This document shows positions 17,861 through 27,311 of a stretch of 64,000 bases of DNA, in pieces (the first letter of the stretch is position 1; each line of letters starts with the position of its first letter). Source of the stretch: Nocardia nova SH22a (GTDB lineage: Bacteria > Actinomycetota > Actinomycetes > Mycobacteriales > Mycobacteriaceae). The notes beneath the pieces were generated by a model that was given only the letters and a program-made list of their open reading frames with translations, did not search any database and had not been told where the DNA came from. Made by a program: the position numbers and the translations under genes. The stretch spans positions 4,898,001-4,962,000 of the forward strand of contig NZ_CP006850.1 in NCBI RefSeq assembly GCF_000523235.1, in the 5' to 3' direction.

Positions 17861-19045
17861 ATGACCAGTCTGCATTCGGCGCGTACGAACGTCCCCGGCG
17901 ACGATCCGCGTCGCGGCCGTCCGGTCCGGACGGCCGCCGCGGCCGGGCTCCCGGAGGACGACACCTCACCCGCCACGCCCCATCCGGAACACGGTGCCAC
18001 GACACGCGATTCCGCCCCGGCCGCAATCGGTTCCACCCGCCGTGTCGGGCGTCGCCCCGCCGCGGTCGTCGGCTCCGACATGGTGCCCGGTCTGGCTCTC
18101 ACCGCGGTGGCGACCGCCCTGGCGGTGGGTATCGGCCGGTTCCTGCCGACGGTCAGCCCTCTGCTGATCGCGATCGTGCTCGGTGCGGTGCTCGCCAATA
18201 TCGTCCCTCTGCCGCAGCGGGTGCAGCCCGGATTGCAGTTCTCGGCGAAGCGGCTGCTGCGGATCGGCGTGGCGCTGCTGGGATTGCAGCTGACCTTCTC
18301 CGACATTCTCGGCCTGGGACCGGCGACGATCGGGGTCGTCGTGGCGATCGTGGTGCTCGGGATCGGCGCGACCATGCTGATGGGACGGCTGCTCGGGATC
18401 GGCTGGAAGCAACGACTCCTCATCGCCTGCGGGTTCTCCATCTGCGGTGCGGCCGCCGCGGCGGCGGTGGACGGCGTGGTCGACGCCGAGGAGGAGGAAC
18501 TGCTCACCGCCGTCGCTCTCGTGGTGGTGTTCGGCACCGTCATGATCGGGGTGATTCCGCTGCTGTCACACGTCTTCGGGCTCGACGCGCGCACCGGCGG
18601 GATCTGGGCGGGTGGCGCGGTGCACGAGGTGGCTCAGGTGGTGGCCGCCGGTGGCGCGATCGGTGGCGGCGCGCTCACGGTCGCGGTCGTGGTCAAACTC
18701 GCCCGCGTGGTGCTGCTCGCGCCGGTCCTGGCCGTGATCGGCTGGCAGGCCCGGCGGCGGGAGACTCCCGCCGCCGGTACCCGGCGCCCGCCGCTGATCC
18801 CGCTGTTCGTGCTCGCGTTCCTGGCCTTCGCGGCCCTGCGCACCACCGGTCTGCTGCCCGCGGCGGCGCTGGATATCGCGAAGACCGCGCAGACCGCGCT
18901 GCTGACGGCCGCCATGTTCGCCCTCGGCGCCGGGGTGCGGGTGGCCACCCTGCGCCGCGTGGGTCCGCGACCGCTGGTGCTGGCGCTGCTGTCGACCGTG
19001 TGGGTCGCCGCGGTCGCCCTCGCCGGTGCCCTGATCGCGGACTGA
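17861..19045 (+). CDS. YeiH/UPF0324-family putative sulfate exporter
   Basis: A 394-residue membrane protein of the PSE (putative sulfate exporter) family, with a hydrophilic, probably cytoplasmic, 75-residue N-terminus and about ten helices. Family signatures are [55 protein letters not shown] and TGGIWAGGAVHEVAQVVAAG. Sulfate or sulfonate export has been proposed for relatives. The long N-terminal tail is unusual, and a start nearer residue 70 cannot be excluded. It is transcribed divergently from the LysR gene. Confidence 0.87.
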   Translation: MTSLHSARTNVPGDDPRRGRPVRTAAAAGLPEDDTSPATPHPEHGATTRDSAPAAIGSTRRVGRRPAAVVGSDMVPGLALTAVATALAVGIGRFLPTVSPLLIAIVLGAVLANIVPLPQRVQPGLQFSAKRLLRIGVALLGLQLTFSDILGLGPATIGVVVAIVVLGIGATMLMGRLLGIGWKQRLLIACGFSICGAAAAAAVDGVVDAEEEELLTAVALVVVFGTVMIGVIPLLSHVFGLDARTGGIWAGGAVHEVAQVVAAGGAIGGGALTVAVVVKLARVVLLAPVLAVIGWQARRRETPAAGTRRPPLIPLFVLAFLAFAALRTTGLLPAAALDIAKTAQTALLTAAMFALGAGVRVATLRRVGPRPLVLALLSTVWVAAVALAGALIAD

Positions 19046-19067
19046 GCGCCTCAGAGCGGTTTGCCCC

Positions 19068-20759
19068 TCAGAGCGGTTTACGCAGCGCCGCCATGAACAT
19101 CGCGTCGGTCCCGTGCCGGTGCGGCCACAGCTGGGCTCCCGGGCCGTCGCCCAGATCGGTGACGCCCGGGAGCAACTCGCGGGTGTCGAGTTGTTCGGCA
19201 TCGGTGCGCCGGACGAGATCGCCGACCACACCGACGGTCTCGGGCAGATGCGGTGAGCAGGTCGAGTACACGACGACACCGCCGGGTCGCACCAGTTCCC
19301 ATGCGGCACCGAGCAATTCGCGCTGGAGCACGGTCAGCTCCCGCACATCGGCGGGCGTGCGCCGCCAGCGTGACTCCGGGCGGCGGCGCAGAGCGCCCAG
19401 TCCGGTACACGGCGCATCGACCAGGATGCGATCGTAGCCCGGGGTGAGCTCACCGGCGCGGCCGTCCATCACGTGTACCGTGACCGGCAGGCCGCGAGTC
19501 GCCTTGCGGACCAGTTCGGCTCGGTGTTCGGCGGGTTCGACCGCGTCGATGTGGTATCCGTCGATATCGGCCAGCGCGCCCAGCAGCGCGGTCTTACCGC
19601 CGGGGCCCGCGCACAGATCCAGCCAGCGGCCACCGTCGGCGCCGAGCAGCGGCGCCCGGGTCAGCGACAACGCGACCAGCTGGCTGCCCTCGTCCTGGAC
19701 CGCGGCCATCCCCTCGCGCACCGCCTCCAGGCGCGCGGGATCACCACCGTCGAGATAGACCGCGTACGGCGACCATCGGCCCTCTTCCCCACCGCTGACC
19801 AGCGCCAATTCCTCGGCGCTGATCTCGCCGGGCCGGGCGACGAGATGAACGACCGGGCGTTCGTCGTCGGCGGCGAGCAGTTCCGGCAGCTCCCCGGCCC
19901 GCGCCCCCAGCGCGTCGGCGAAGGCCTGTGCGATCCACACCGGATGACCGTGTTCGAAGGCCGAGTGGCCGACCGGATCCCGCGGCGCCAGGTCCTCGAC
20001 CCACTGCTCCGGGCTCCGGGCCGCCGCCCGGCGCAGCACGGCATTGACGAAACCCGCCCTGCCGCTGCCGAATTCGGTGCGAGCCAGATCGACGGAGGTG
20101 GACACCGCGGCGTGCGAACCGACCCTGGTCCGCAGCAGTTGGTACACCCCCAGCCGCAGCACGTCCAGCAGCGGGCCGTCGATCTCGCCGATCGAACGGC
20201 CCGCGCAGTCGGCGATCACGGCGTCGAGCACACCGAGTGCCCGGCAGGCGCCGTAGGCCAGTTCGGTCGCGAACGCCGCGTCGCGCCCGGACAGCCCGCG
20301 CTCGCGCAACAGCCCCGGCAGGACGAGATTGGCGTAGGCGTCCCGTTCGCGCACGGCGCGCAGAACATCCCGCGCCACCAGCCGGGGCGCGTCCACCCCG
20401 TCGTCGCGACGGCCCGGAGCCGAATCCCGCGCCGACCCGGAACGCTGCCGATCGCGGCCGTCCCGTCTCGATTTCTGTTGTCCCGCAGCCGATCCCGATG
20501 TCCGGCGAGCGCTACCGGAACCACGGCGGTCACCCTGCTCGGCGTCGCGTCCCGGCCGACCGGAATTCGCACCACTCGTCCTGCGATCTCCACCCGAACG
20601 GTCCGCACGAGGGCCACCCCGGCCTGCTTCCGGACGCCCCGCCCCCTCGCCGGAACGCCGGTCACGACCGCGACCGTTGTCACCGGCGCCGCCGCGGCCA
20701 CCTGTCTCGCCACGCCGGTGGCCCGACCGATCGCCGCCACGCTCGCCCGGGCCGCTCAC
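19068..20759 (-). CDS. rsmB: 16S rRNA m5C967 methyltransferase with long disordered N-terminal tail
   Basis: A 563-residue Fmu/RsmB enzyme that methylates 16S rRNA using SAM. Residues 1-123 are almost entirely Gly, Arg, Asp and Ser (RGG/RGD-like) and look disordered and RNA-binding. Residues about 124-260 are the NusB-like domain ([20 protein letters not shown]). The methyltransferase follows, with [11 protein letters not shown] for [15 protein letters not shown] and the catalytic-Cys motif [10 protein letters not shown]. The GTG start at 20759 overlaps the fmt stop by four bases (GTGA), so it is translationally coupled last in def-fmt-rsmB. Typical RsmB proteins are about 430-460 residues; the extra length is the tail. 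Confidence 0.94.
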   Translation of the reverse strand: MSGPGERGGDRSGHRRGETGGRGGAGDNGRGRDRRSGEGAGRPEAGRGGPRADRSGGDRRTSGANSGRPGRDAEQGDRRGSGSARRTSGSAAGQQKSRRDGRDRQRSGSARDSAPGRRDDGVDAPRLVARDVLRAVRERDAYANLVLPGLLRERGLSGRDAAFATELAYGACRALGVLDAVIADCAGRSIGEIDGPLLDVLRLGVYQLLRTRVGSHAAVSTSVDLARTEFGSGRAGFVNAVLRRAAARSPEQWVEDLAPRDPVGHSAFEHGHPVWIAQAFADALGARAGELPELLAADDERPVVHLVARPGEISAEELALVSGGEEGRWSPYAVYLDGGDPARLEAVREGMAAVQDEGSQLVALSLTRAPLLGADGGRWLDLCAGPGGKTALLGALADIDGYHIDAVEPAEHRAELVRKATRGLPVTVHVMDGRAGELTPGYDRILVDAPCTGLGALRRRPESRWRRTPADVRELTVLQRELLGAAWELVRPGGVVVYSTCSPHLPETVGVVGDLVRRTDAEQLDTRELLPGVTDLGDGPGAQLWPHRHGTDAMFMAALRKPL

Positions 20760-21679
20760 TCGACCACCGCGCCGGGTTCCAGCCGGGCGCCGCGCGCCCA
20801 GTCCAGTGCTCGCATCATGCGCTTGCCCTGCGGCTGCACCTGATCGAGGCGGACGGCGGTGGTGGCGGTGCCGATGTACACACCCGATTTGCGGACCTCG
20901 ATCACCCGCGGCGGCAGCTCGTCCTCGACCAGTTCCACCGGGCCGAGTTTCAGGCGTTTGCCGTCGATCTCGGTCCAGGCGCCCGGGGCCGGAGTCACCG
21001 CGCGGATCCGGCGGTTGATGGCCAGGGCGGGCTGGTCCCAGCGAATATGGCCCGCGGCGACCTCGATCTTGGGAGCGTAGGAGACGCCCTCCGCCGATTG
21101 CGGCACCGCCTCCAGACTGCCGTCCTCGATCCCGTCGAGCGTCGACTCCAGCAGGTGCGCACCGGAATTCGACAGCCGCTCCAGCAGCGCGCCCGCCGTG
21201 TCGGTGAGACCGATCCGCTCGGTCACCACACCGTAGACCGGGCCGGTGTCGAGTCCGGCCTCGATCCGGAAGGTCGACGCTCCGGTGATCTCGTCGCCCG
21301 CCAGCACCGCGGCCTGCACCGGGGCGGCACCGCGCCAGGCGGGCAGCAGCGAGAAGTGCAGATTGACCCAGCCGTGCGCGGGGATGTCGAGCACCTGTTG
21401 CGGCAGCAGCGCGCCGTAGGCCACCACCGGGCAGCAGTCGGGCGCCAGCTCGGTGAGCGTCGCGACGAAGTCCGGATCGGACGGTTTGCGCGGGGTGAGG
21501 ACCGGGATCCCGTACTCGTCGGCCAGCGTGCCGACCGGCGAGCGCATCACCTTGCGCCCCCGGCCCGCCACGGCGTCGGGCCTGGTCACGACCGCGACCA
21601 CGTCGTGGCCCGCGGATTCGATCAACCGCCGCAGTGACGGAACGGCCGGTTCCGGAGTTCCCGCGAAGACCAGCCGCAT
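20756..21679 (-). CDS. fmt: Methionyl-tRNA formyltransferase
   Basis: A 307-residue enzyme that formylates initiator Met-t[22 protein letters not shown] is the family start; the folate-site residues lie in [15 protein letters not shown], followed by GDEITGAS. The C-terminal tRNA-binding domain begins near residue 205. Its ATG immediately follows the def TAG with no gap and its stop overlaps rsmB, so def, fmt and rsmB form one translationally coupled unit for start-site processing and ribosome maturation. Confidence 0.96.
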   Translation of the reverse strand: MRLVFAGTPEPAVPSLRRLIESAGHDVVAVVTRPDAVAGRGRKVMRSPVGTLADEYGIPVLTPRKPSDPDFVATLTELAPDCCPVVAYGALLPQQVLDIPAHGWVNLHFSLLPAWRGAAPVQAAVLAGDEITGASTFRIEAGLDTGPVYGVVTERIGLTDTAGALLERLSNSGAHLLESTLDGIEDGSLEAVPQSAEGVSYAPKIEVAAGHIRWDQPALAINRRIRAVTPAPGAWTEIDGKRLKLGPVELVEDELPPRVIEVRKSGVYIGTATTAVRLDQVQPQGKRMMRALDWARGARLEPGAVVE

Positions 21680-22240
21680 CTACTCGCCCCGCCCGGCGTC
21701 GGAGCGGCTGCCTGCCACCTCGGCCGCGGACATCACCGTCTTACCGGCCGCGAACCACTCCGATTCACGCACCTCACGCATCGCTTGTTTGCGGGTCGCC
21801 GGTTCCAGGCGCTGCAGATACAGCACGCCGTCGAGGTGGTCGGTCTCGTGCTGCACGCAGCGTGCCAGCAATCCCTCGGCCTCGAACTCCACCGGCGCGC
21901 CCGCGATGTCGACGCCGCGCGCCACCACCCGCTGTGCCCGCGTGACGTCGTGGCGCAGGCCCGGAATCGACAGGCAGCCCTCGGGGCCGGTCTGCTCGTC
22001 GGCGCCCACGACCTCGAAGACCGGATTGACCACGTGTCCGGCGGCCTCGCCGGTGTCGTAGACGAACACCCGCAGCCCCACGCCGATCTGCGGCGCCGCC
22101 ATTCCCACGCCGCGACTGGCGTGCATGGTGTCGGTGAGATCGCCGACCAGCTGCTCGAGGTCCCTGTCGAAGGTGCCGACCTCATCCGCGCGGGCGCGCA
22201 GAACAGGATCGCCGAACAGGCGAACGGGCTGGATTGTCAC
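21680..22240 (-). CDS. def: Peptide deformylase
   Basis: A 186-residue metalloprotease that removes the N-formyl group from nascent proteins. All three family motifs are present: GVGMAAPQ (motif 1), EGCLS with the metal Cys (motif 2) and QHETDHLDG with the HExxH-type metal site (motif 3, here HETDH). The GTG at 22240 gives MTIQPVRLFGDPVLR. First gene of def-fmt-rsmB. Confidence 0.96.
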   Translation of the reverse strand: MTIQPVRLFGDPVLRARADEVGTFDRDLEQLVGDLTDTMHASRGVGMAAPQIGVGLRVFVYDTGEAAGHVVNPVFEVVGADEQTGPEGCLSIPGLRHDVTRAQRVVARGVDIAGAPVEFEAEGLLARCVQHETDHLDGVLYLQRLEPATRKQAMREVRESEWFAAGKTVMSAAEVAGSRSDAGRGE

Positions 22241-22307
22241 AGGCTTACTCCCCGGGCGAGACGACAGGCGGTCGCCTCAGTTTACGGAAGCGCCGAAATC
22301 CGTTTCG

Positions 22308-23327
22308 TCAGGAATGGGCACCGAGGATCACTTCGGGAATTCCGGTGCCCAGCGGCACGTACGCGCACCGGGGCAGCGGCGCCGTGACCGGGTCGAGCAG
22401 GGTGAGCAGGACCTGCTGGACGAACGGGTCGTAGACCATGTGGAAATGCCCGGTCAGATCGATCGGGCACAGATCCTGCAGCACGATATTGGTCGCACCC
22501 GGCCCGGTCAGGGCGATATTGGTGAACGGCTGGATCATCTCGTCGACCCGGCTGCCGATCGTCGTGTAGCGCACACCGGGCACCGTGTCGCCCCCGGCGT
22601 TGAGTTCACGCAGGAACGGCGAACCCTGCGCCTGCTGGATCGCGGCCAGGGAGGTGACCCGCTCGTAGGCGTCCCACAGTCCGGGGACCGCGTCGGCGAG
22701 CGGCACCAGCCCGTACATGACGCCGCCGTACGTGGGCGAGGCCAGGCCGATCCACTGACCGACCTTCGGCGCACCGCCGAGTTTGTTGACGTAGTACCTG
22801 GTCACGGTGGCGCCCTGGGAGAAGCCCACCAGGTCGACCTTCCGGGCGCCGGTGGCGGTGAGGACGCGGTCGACGAAGGTGCCGAACTGCCGCGACGAGG
22901 CCCACAGATCCTCGGTGCCGAAACTCTTCGCATCGGGTTTGCCGCCGTAGTCGGGGACGAAGACGCAGAATCCGGCCGCGGCGAGCTGCGGGCCGATACC
23001 GGCCCAGTCGGTGTACGCGGTGGCGTCGGTTCCGTGCGCGAGAATGATCGGGCGGGGATGCCGCGCGGTGGGGCGGCAGCCGAAATCGTTTGTGCCCCAC
23101 GGGGTGGCGGCGGGATGCGCCTTCAGATAGCGCGACGCCGACAGATGCTCCGGTTGTGGTGGTCCCCATTCCGTGGGGACCACCACCGGGCGGGTGTCCG
23201 GCGGCGACGCGGGCGGTTCGGACCGGCCGGATGCGCTGCCGAGAACCGTCGCGCACACCGCCGCCGTCGCCGCGAGCGTCCTACGCCACGCGGGACCCCC
23301 GCCTCGACGGCCCTGCCGTTGTCCCAT
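22308..23327 (-). CDS. Secreted lipase/esterase (alpha/beta hydrolase, lipase class 2-like)
   Basis: A 339-residue exported hydrolase. Residues 1-34 are a Sec/Tat-like signal (RRTLAATAAVCATVLGSASG after a twin-Arg-containing basic start). The nucleophile Ser lies in LVGFSQGATV and the oxyanion region in IILAHGTDATAY. The late His is in GHFHMVYD. The layout resembles Bacillus EstA/LipA-like and actinobacterial triacylglycerol lipases. Four Cys residues (in FGCRPT, GFCVF, LCPID and RCAYV) may form disulfides. ATG 23327 gives the signal peptide. Confidence 0.84.
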   Translation of the reverse strand: MGQRQGRRGGGPAWRRTLAATAAVCATVLGSASGRSEPPASPPDTRPVVVPTEWGPPQPEHLSASRYLKAHPAATPWGTNDFGCRPTARHPRPIILAHGTDATAYTDWAGIGPQLAAAGFCVFVPDYGGKPDAKSFGTEDLWASSRQFGTFVDRVLTATGARKVDLVGFSQGATVTRYYVNKLGGAPKVGQWIGLASPTYGGVMYGLVPLADAVPGLWDAYERVTSLAAIQQAQGSPFLRELNAGGDTVPGVRYTTIGSRVDEMIQPFTNIALTGPGATNIVLQDLCPIDLTGHFHMVYDPFVQQVLLTLLDPVTAPLPRCAYVPLGTGIPEVILGAHS

Positions 23328-23384
23328 CCCCCGATTGTGCGCCGCACGTGACGAAATATCCGACGGGACACGGTACTCGCCGCG

Positions 23385-24056
23385 TCACTCGGCCGCGGCG
23401 GAGTCGTCGTCGGCGAGGATCCGGTAGATCGAGCGCCGCGCCTCGGTGAGGACCTCGGCGGCCTTACCCGCCTGCTCCGGCGTCCCGGCCCGGGCGACCT
23501 GCCCGACCGCGCCCATCAGCTGACCGACGAGTTCGCGCAGATCGAGTGCCTGATCTCCGACACCGGCCCGCACGTCCTGCCACGGATCGCCGAGTTCGTC
23601 GCGATGTTCGCTGACGTATTCGGTGCCCGCGTCGGTCAGTTTGGCGGTCTTGCGACCGGACACCTTCTCGATCACGATCAGACCCTCGTCCTCGAGCTGC
23701 GACAGCGCGGGGTAGATCGAGCCGGGGCTCGGCCGCCAGATGTCGTCGCTGCGCTCGCGGATCTGCTGGATCAATTCGTATCCGTGCATCGGGCGCTCCT
23801 GGACGAGCAGCAGAATCGCCGCCCGCACATCGCCACGCCGACCACGGCCTCCGCGTCCGCGACCACGACCGACGTGGCCGCCGGGACCGAAACCCGGCCC
23901 GAATCCCGGTCCGAAATCGGGACCGAAGGGACCGAAGCCGTGCGGTCCGCGCGGATGCCGGCGGAACTGTTCGCGTCCGCCGCGTTCCTGCGGGTCCGGC
24001 CGGGGTCCACGACGACGGCCGCGACCGAACCTGTCCATGTTGTCCATGGGTTCCAT
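23385..24056 (-). CDS. PadR-family transcriptional regulator with Gly/Arg-rich N-terminus
   Basis: A 223-residue regulator. Residues 1-75 are Arg, Gly and Pro rich, with a repeated GPDFGPGFGPGF stretch. The PadR winged helix follows (RAAILLLVQERPMHGYELIQ, then PSPGSIYPALSQLEDEGLI and GRKTAKLTDAG). The C-terminal third is a helical dimerisation segment. ATG 24056 is chosen because GAGGAGG sits just upstream; the frame stays open upstream through the operator region. It probably represses its own promoter through the dyad at 24083-24099. No target gene is adjacent. Confidence 0.88.
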   Translation of the reverse strand: MEPMDNMDRFGRGRRRGPRPDPQERGGREQFRRHPRGPHGFGPFGPDFGPGFGPGFGPGGHVGRGRGRGGRGRRGDVRAAILLLVQERPMHGYELIQQIRERSDDIWRPSPGSIYPALSQLEDEGLIVIEKVSGRKTAKLTDAGTEYVSEHRDELGDPWQDVRAGVGDQALDLRELVGQLMGAVGQVARAGTPEQAGKAAEVLTEARRSIYRILADDDSAAAE

Positions 24057-24879
24057 GATTGCCTCCTCAGGCGTATGTCTTACGTTGACGCAATCAACGA
24101 TATATCGGCAATGCATCTTTGACAAGTATGGGGCGGGTCACTCGCCCGGAGAACCCTTGGCGGCCACCCCTGCGACCGCGAACCACCACCGATTTCCCCG
24201 GTCGTCGCGGGGATCCACGATCGGCGGCCGCCACCTGATGGGCACCACCGCACCACCGCTCCACCGCGAACGCCGCACAGGCCCGATCGGCGCGGGAACG
24301 GCCGGGCGAACTCCGATCGTCCTCGGCCCCCGACGACCCGGCTCGTCCCGCATGCAGCCGCGGCCCGGTCCCTACAACCCTGCGCACTCCACAACCACGC
24401 CCCGGTCCACCACCACCGTCTGCCCACCACGGTCCGGTCCGCGGCCGCGCTCCGTCCGCAACCGCGGTCCGGCCCCACCCGCGACAAGCCGATCCACCAG
24501 GGGCGGGCAACCCACCATGGTCCGGTCTACAACCGCCATCCGGCCTGTCACCGCGGTCGTCGCCGACGCGGGTGGCCGGCACCAGTAATCGTGTCCGTCG
24601 TCTTCAGACGCTGGTCAAGCGATCAATCAGGTGTTGCGGAGCTTTCCGGGGCGTGGCCGGTCGGGCCGGTCGGCCGCGTGGTCGATCAGGCTGGTCGGCG
24701 ACGTGGCTACGGCGACGGCACCGGCCGGTGGCGGTGCCGCCTGGGTGTGCGGCGCTGCGCGAAGAACTTGTGGAGTCACCGTTCATCGACCGGGTCTCGG
24801 ATCGCGGGAGCGATCGGAGGCGGCTGCGGATCGAGCCGGTTCGTGTGGCGGACAACGACTTCGACCGAGGCGAAGGTGC
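24057..24879. other. 823-bp stretch without a recognisable gene
   Basis: The first 70 bp are the PadR promoter region. From about 24130 to 24879 several frames stay open on both strands, but none shows a family motif, a credible ribosome binding site or normal residue composition. Up to about 24560 the plus strand is rich in C and in short CCACC/CCGGTC units, giving weak internal repetition. It may be a decayed gene. Confidence 0.55.
24083..24099. promoter_or_regulatory. Dyad upstream of the PadR gene
   Basis: Perfect arms CGTTGA / TCAACG with a 5-bp centre, 27 bp before the PadR start in AT-rich sequence that also holds GATATATC. Likely the autoregulatory operator. Confidence 0.5.
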
Positions 24880-27237
24880 CTATCCGATGTCGACCGGGTC
24901 GATCTGCACTCGTAGCGGGCCGTCCGAGCGGTGGGTGCTGCGCACGGTCAGGGCGGCGGCGAGGGCGCGTGACAGGGCCGAACCCTCGCGCCGGTCGATG
25001 CGCAGGATCATGCGCTCGACCTCCGCCGGTGTGGCATCGCCGGAGAACGGGGTGCGCGCGCCCGGCGGCAGGGGTACCGGCCCCAGGACCTCGACGCCGT
25101 CCGGAAGCTGTGCCGCATCGAGCAATTCGCCGATCGTGGCGGTGGTGCCGTCGAGGGCGGCGAGCCGGACCGCGGGCGGGAAACGGACCTCGACGCGCGC
25201 GGCGAGTTCGTGGCGGGCGTGGCCGATCGGATCCCAGCGCACCAGGGCCTGGACCGTCGGCAGTGACGGTTCGGCCATGACCAGCACCTCGCCCTGGGGG
25301 CGGACCAGGGCCGCCGCCGACATCCAGCGTCGCAGCGCGTCCTCGGCGGCGCGCAGGTCCGCACGGCCGAGCAGCGCCCAGCCGTCGAGCAGCAGCGCCA
25401 CCGCGTACCCGTCCGGCGCGGTGGGCTCGGCGCCGATGGTCGCGACGACCACCTGCGCGCCTTCGGGCACCGAATCCAGTACCGCGGAACCGCCCGAACC
25501 GCGGATCGGCACCCCCGGGAAGGCACGTCCCAGTTCCTCCGCGGTGCGCTGGGCGCCGATCACCACCGCGCGCAACACCCGCGAACCGCAGGCGCCGCAG
25601 CGGAAGGCCGGTTCCACCTTGCCGCACCAGCGGCAGCTGGGACTGTGGGCGATATCACCGGATGCCTTGTGCCCCAACGGGACTCCCGACTGCGGCGATT
25701 CACTCCGTCCGGCTGCGAGGGAAGTGTCCGGAGTTCGGGTCTCGGCGCCGGGACGCCCGCCGTCACCCCCTCCCCCGGCCGCCCGCCTCGCACCGGACCG
25801 AGAACCGCTGCCGCGCCGGGCATCCCCTCGGTTGCTCTCCGGTAGTGCGAGCGGACCGTTGCAGTGGCGGCAACGGGCCGGGGTACGGCATTTCGCACAG
25901 GCCAGGGCGGGAACGTACCCGCGCCGCGGCACCTGCACCAACACCGGATCGCCCGCGGCCAGCGCCCGGCGCGCCGCGGCGAACGCGGTGCCGGGGATGC
26001 GGATCGCGCGGGCCATCGGATCGCGTTCGAGGGCGATATCGCTGTCACCGGGAGCATGGATACGAGGTGTGGCGGCGCGCAATGTCTTCCGATCCGCGAC
26101 CAGATCGTGCGCCCATCCGGATTCGACCATGGCCTGGGCTTCGGCGGTTCGCGCGAACCCGCCCACCACGAACGCCGCACCGGTCTCGTGCGCGCGCAGC
26201 ATGGCGACCTCGCGAGCGTGCGGATACGGCGAGCGCGGTTCGGCGTAGGTGTCGTCACCGTCGTCCCACACGACGAGCAGACCCGGATCGCGTACCGGCG
26301 CGAACACCGCGCTACGGGTTCCGACCACCACCCGGGCCGTTCCGTGCAGGACCGCGAGCCAGCGCCGGTACCGCGCCGCCGGACCCAGACCGGCCGACAG
26401 TCCGGACACCGAATCACCCACCAGCACTGCGCATTCGGCCGCGACGCGGTCCAGATCGCGTTGGTCGGGCACCATGATGATCGCACTGCGACCGCCCGCC
26501 ACCGTGGTGGCGGCCAGTTCCGCCAGCCGCCGCGCCCAGTCCTCACCCGGCATCGCCTGCCACGCCGCGCGCGGACCACTGCCGCGCCGCAGCGCGGACA
26601 GGAACGATCCGCCGTGCACATACCGTTCCCAGCCCGGGAACTCCTCCGGGATATCGGGCAGTACAACGGGTTTCGGCTCCGCGGCCTCGGTGCGCGCGTG
26701 TCGCGGCGGAATCGCGAGCCGCAGCACATCGGCCCGGGTCCCGGCGTAACGTGTCGCCACCGCGGACACCAGGCGGACGATCTCCGGGGTCAGTACGCGC
26801 TCACCGGACACCACCCGCTGCAGTGGCTGGATCTTTCCGGAATGCTCTGTGCGCGTGAGACGTTCGAGAATGTAGCCGTCGACCAGACGGCCCGAGAATC
26901 GCACCCGCACGCGAACTCCGGGCTGCGCCGGCCCGTCCATCTCCGGCGGCACGGAGTAGTCGAAATCGCGGTCGAGATGGGCGGGTTCGAGCAGCGGCAG
27001 CACCCGTGCGATCGGTTTGTCGAGCGGGGCGACAGGCTCCTTCTCCCCTTCGACGACCGAATCCGCGCCCTGACCCGTATCCGGGTTCCCGGGCTCGGGA
27101 TCCGCCGTGTCGGACTCGGTCGGCGGCAATTCTTCCTGTCCCGCAACAGGTTCGCGCGACTCGCCGATCGGGTTCGCGTCCGGCGTCCCGAACCCGTCGA
27201 CGGCGCCGACCGGATCGGCCGACGCCGGGACGGGCAC
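24880..27237 (-). CDS. priA: Primosomal protein N' (PriA), helicase motifs degenerate
   Basis: About 785 residues. The DNA-binding N-terminus begins with KPIARVLPLLEPAHLDRDFDY; the preceding 70 or so residues are acidic low complexity. Where other PriA proteins carry Walker A, this one reads GGSFLSALRRGSGPRAAW, and the DEEH box reads VVWDDGDDTY, so ATPase and helicase motifs are lost, as known for actinobacterial PriA. Zinc cysteines are kept (CAKCRTPARCRHC and CRWCGK...CGAC), but an 80-residue Gly/Arg/Ser-rich insert splits them. The start is uncertain: GTG 27237 has GGAGGG ten bases upstream; a TTG at 27294 would place the metK terminator hairpin inside the gene. Confidence 0.88.
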   Translation of the reverse strand: MPVPASADPVGAVDGFGTPDANPIGESREPVAGQEELPPTESDTADPEPGNPDTGQGADSVVEGEKEPVAPLDKPIARVLPLLEPAHLDRDFDYSVPPEMDGPAQPGVRVRVRFSGRLVDGYILERLTRTEHSGKIQPLQRVVSGERVLTPEIVRLVSAVATRYAGTRADVLRLAIPPRHARTEAAEPKPVVLPDIPEEFPGWERYVHGGSFLSALRRGSGPRAAWQAMPGEDWARRLAELAATTVAGGRSAIIMVPDQRDLDRVAAECAVLVGDSVSGLSAGLGPAARYRRWLAVLHGTARVVVGTRSAVFAPVRDPGLLVVWDDGDDTYAEPRSPYPHAREVAMLRAHETGAAFVVGGFARTAEAQAMVESGWAHDLVADRKTLRAATPRIHAPGDSDIALERDPMARAIRIPGTAFAAARRALAAGDPVLVQVPRRGYVPALACAKCRTPARCRHCNGPLALPESNRGDARRGSGSRSGARRAAGGGGDGGRPGAETRTPDTSLAAGRSESPQSGVPLGHKASGDIAHSPSCRWCGKVEPAFRCGACGSRVLRAVVIGAQRTAEELGRAFPGVPIRGSGGSAVLDSVPEGAQVVVATIGAEPTAPDGYAVALLLDGWALLGRADLRAAEDALRRWMSAAALVRPQGEVLVMAEPSLPTVQALVRWDPIGHARHELAARVEVRFPPAVRLAALDGTTATIGELLDAAQLPDGVEVLGPVPLPPGARTPFSGDATPAEVERMILRIDRREGSALSRALAAALTVRSTHRSDGPLRVQIDPVDIG

Positions 27238-27241
27238 GCAA

Positions 27242-27273
27242 ACGGCGCCCTCCGCCGCAGCGGAGGGCGCCGT
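27242..27273 (-). terminator. Strong hairpin after metK
   Basis: Perfect 14-bp stem ACGGCGCCCTCCGC / GCGGAGGGCGCCGT with a 4-nt loop, 38 bases beyond the metK stop and followed by TTT on the minus strand. It probably ends or attenuates metK transcripts and lies just before the preferred priA start, whose ribosome binding site would be in its 3' arm region. Confidence 0.65.
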
Positions 27274-27311
27274 CGGTTCCACCGCTTCCGCCAAGGCAGG
27301 CGCGGACCGGC

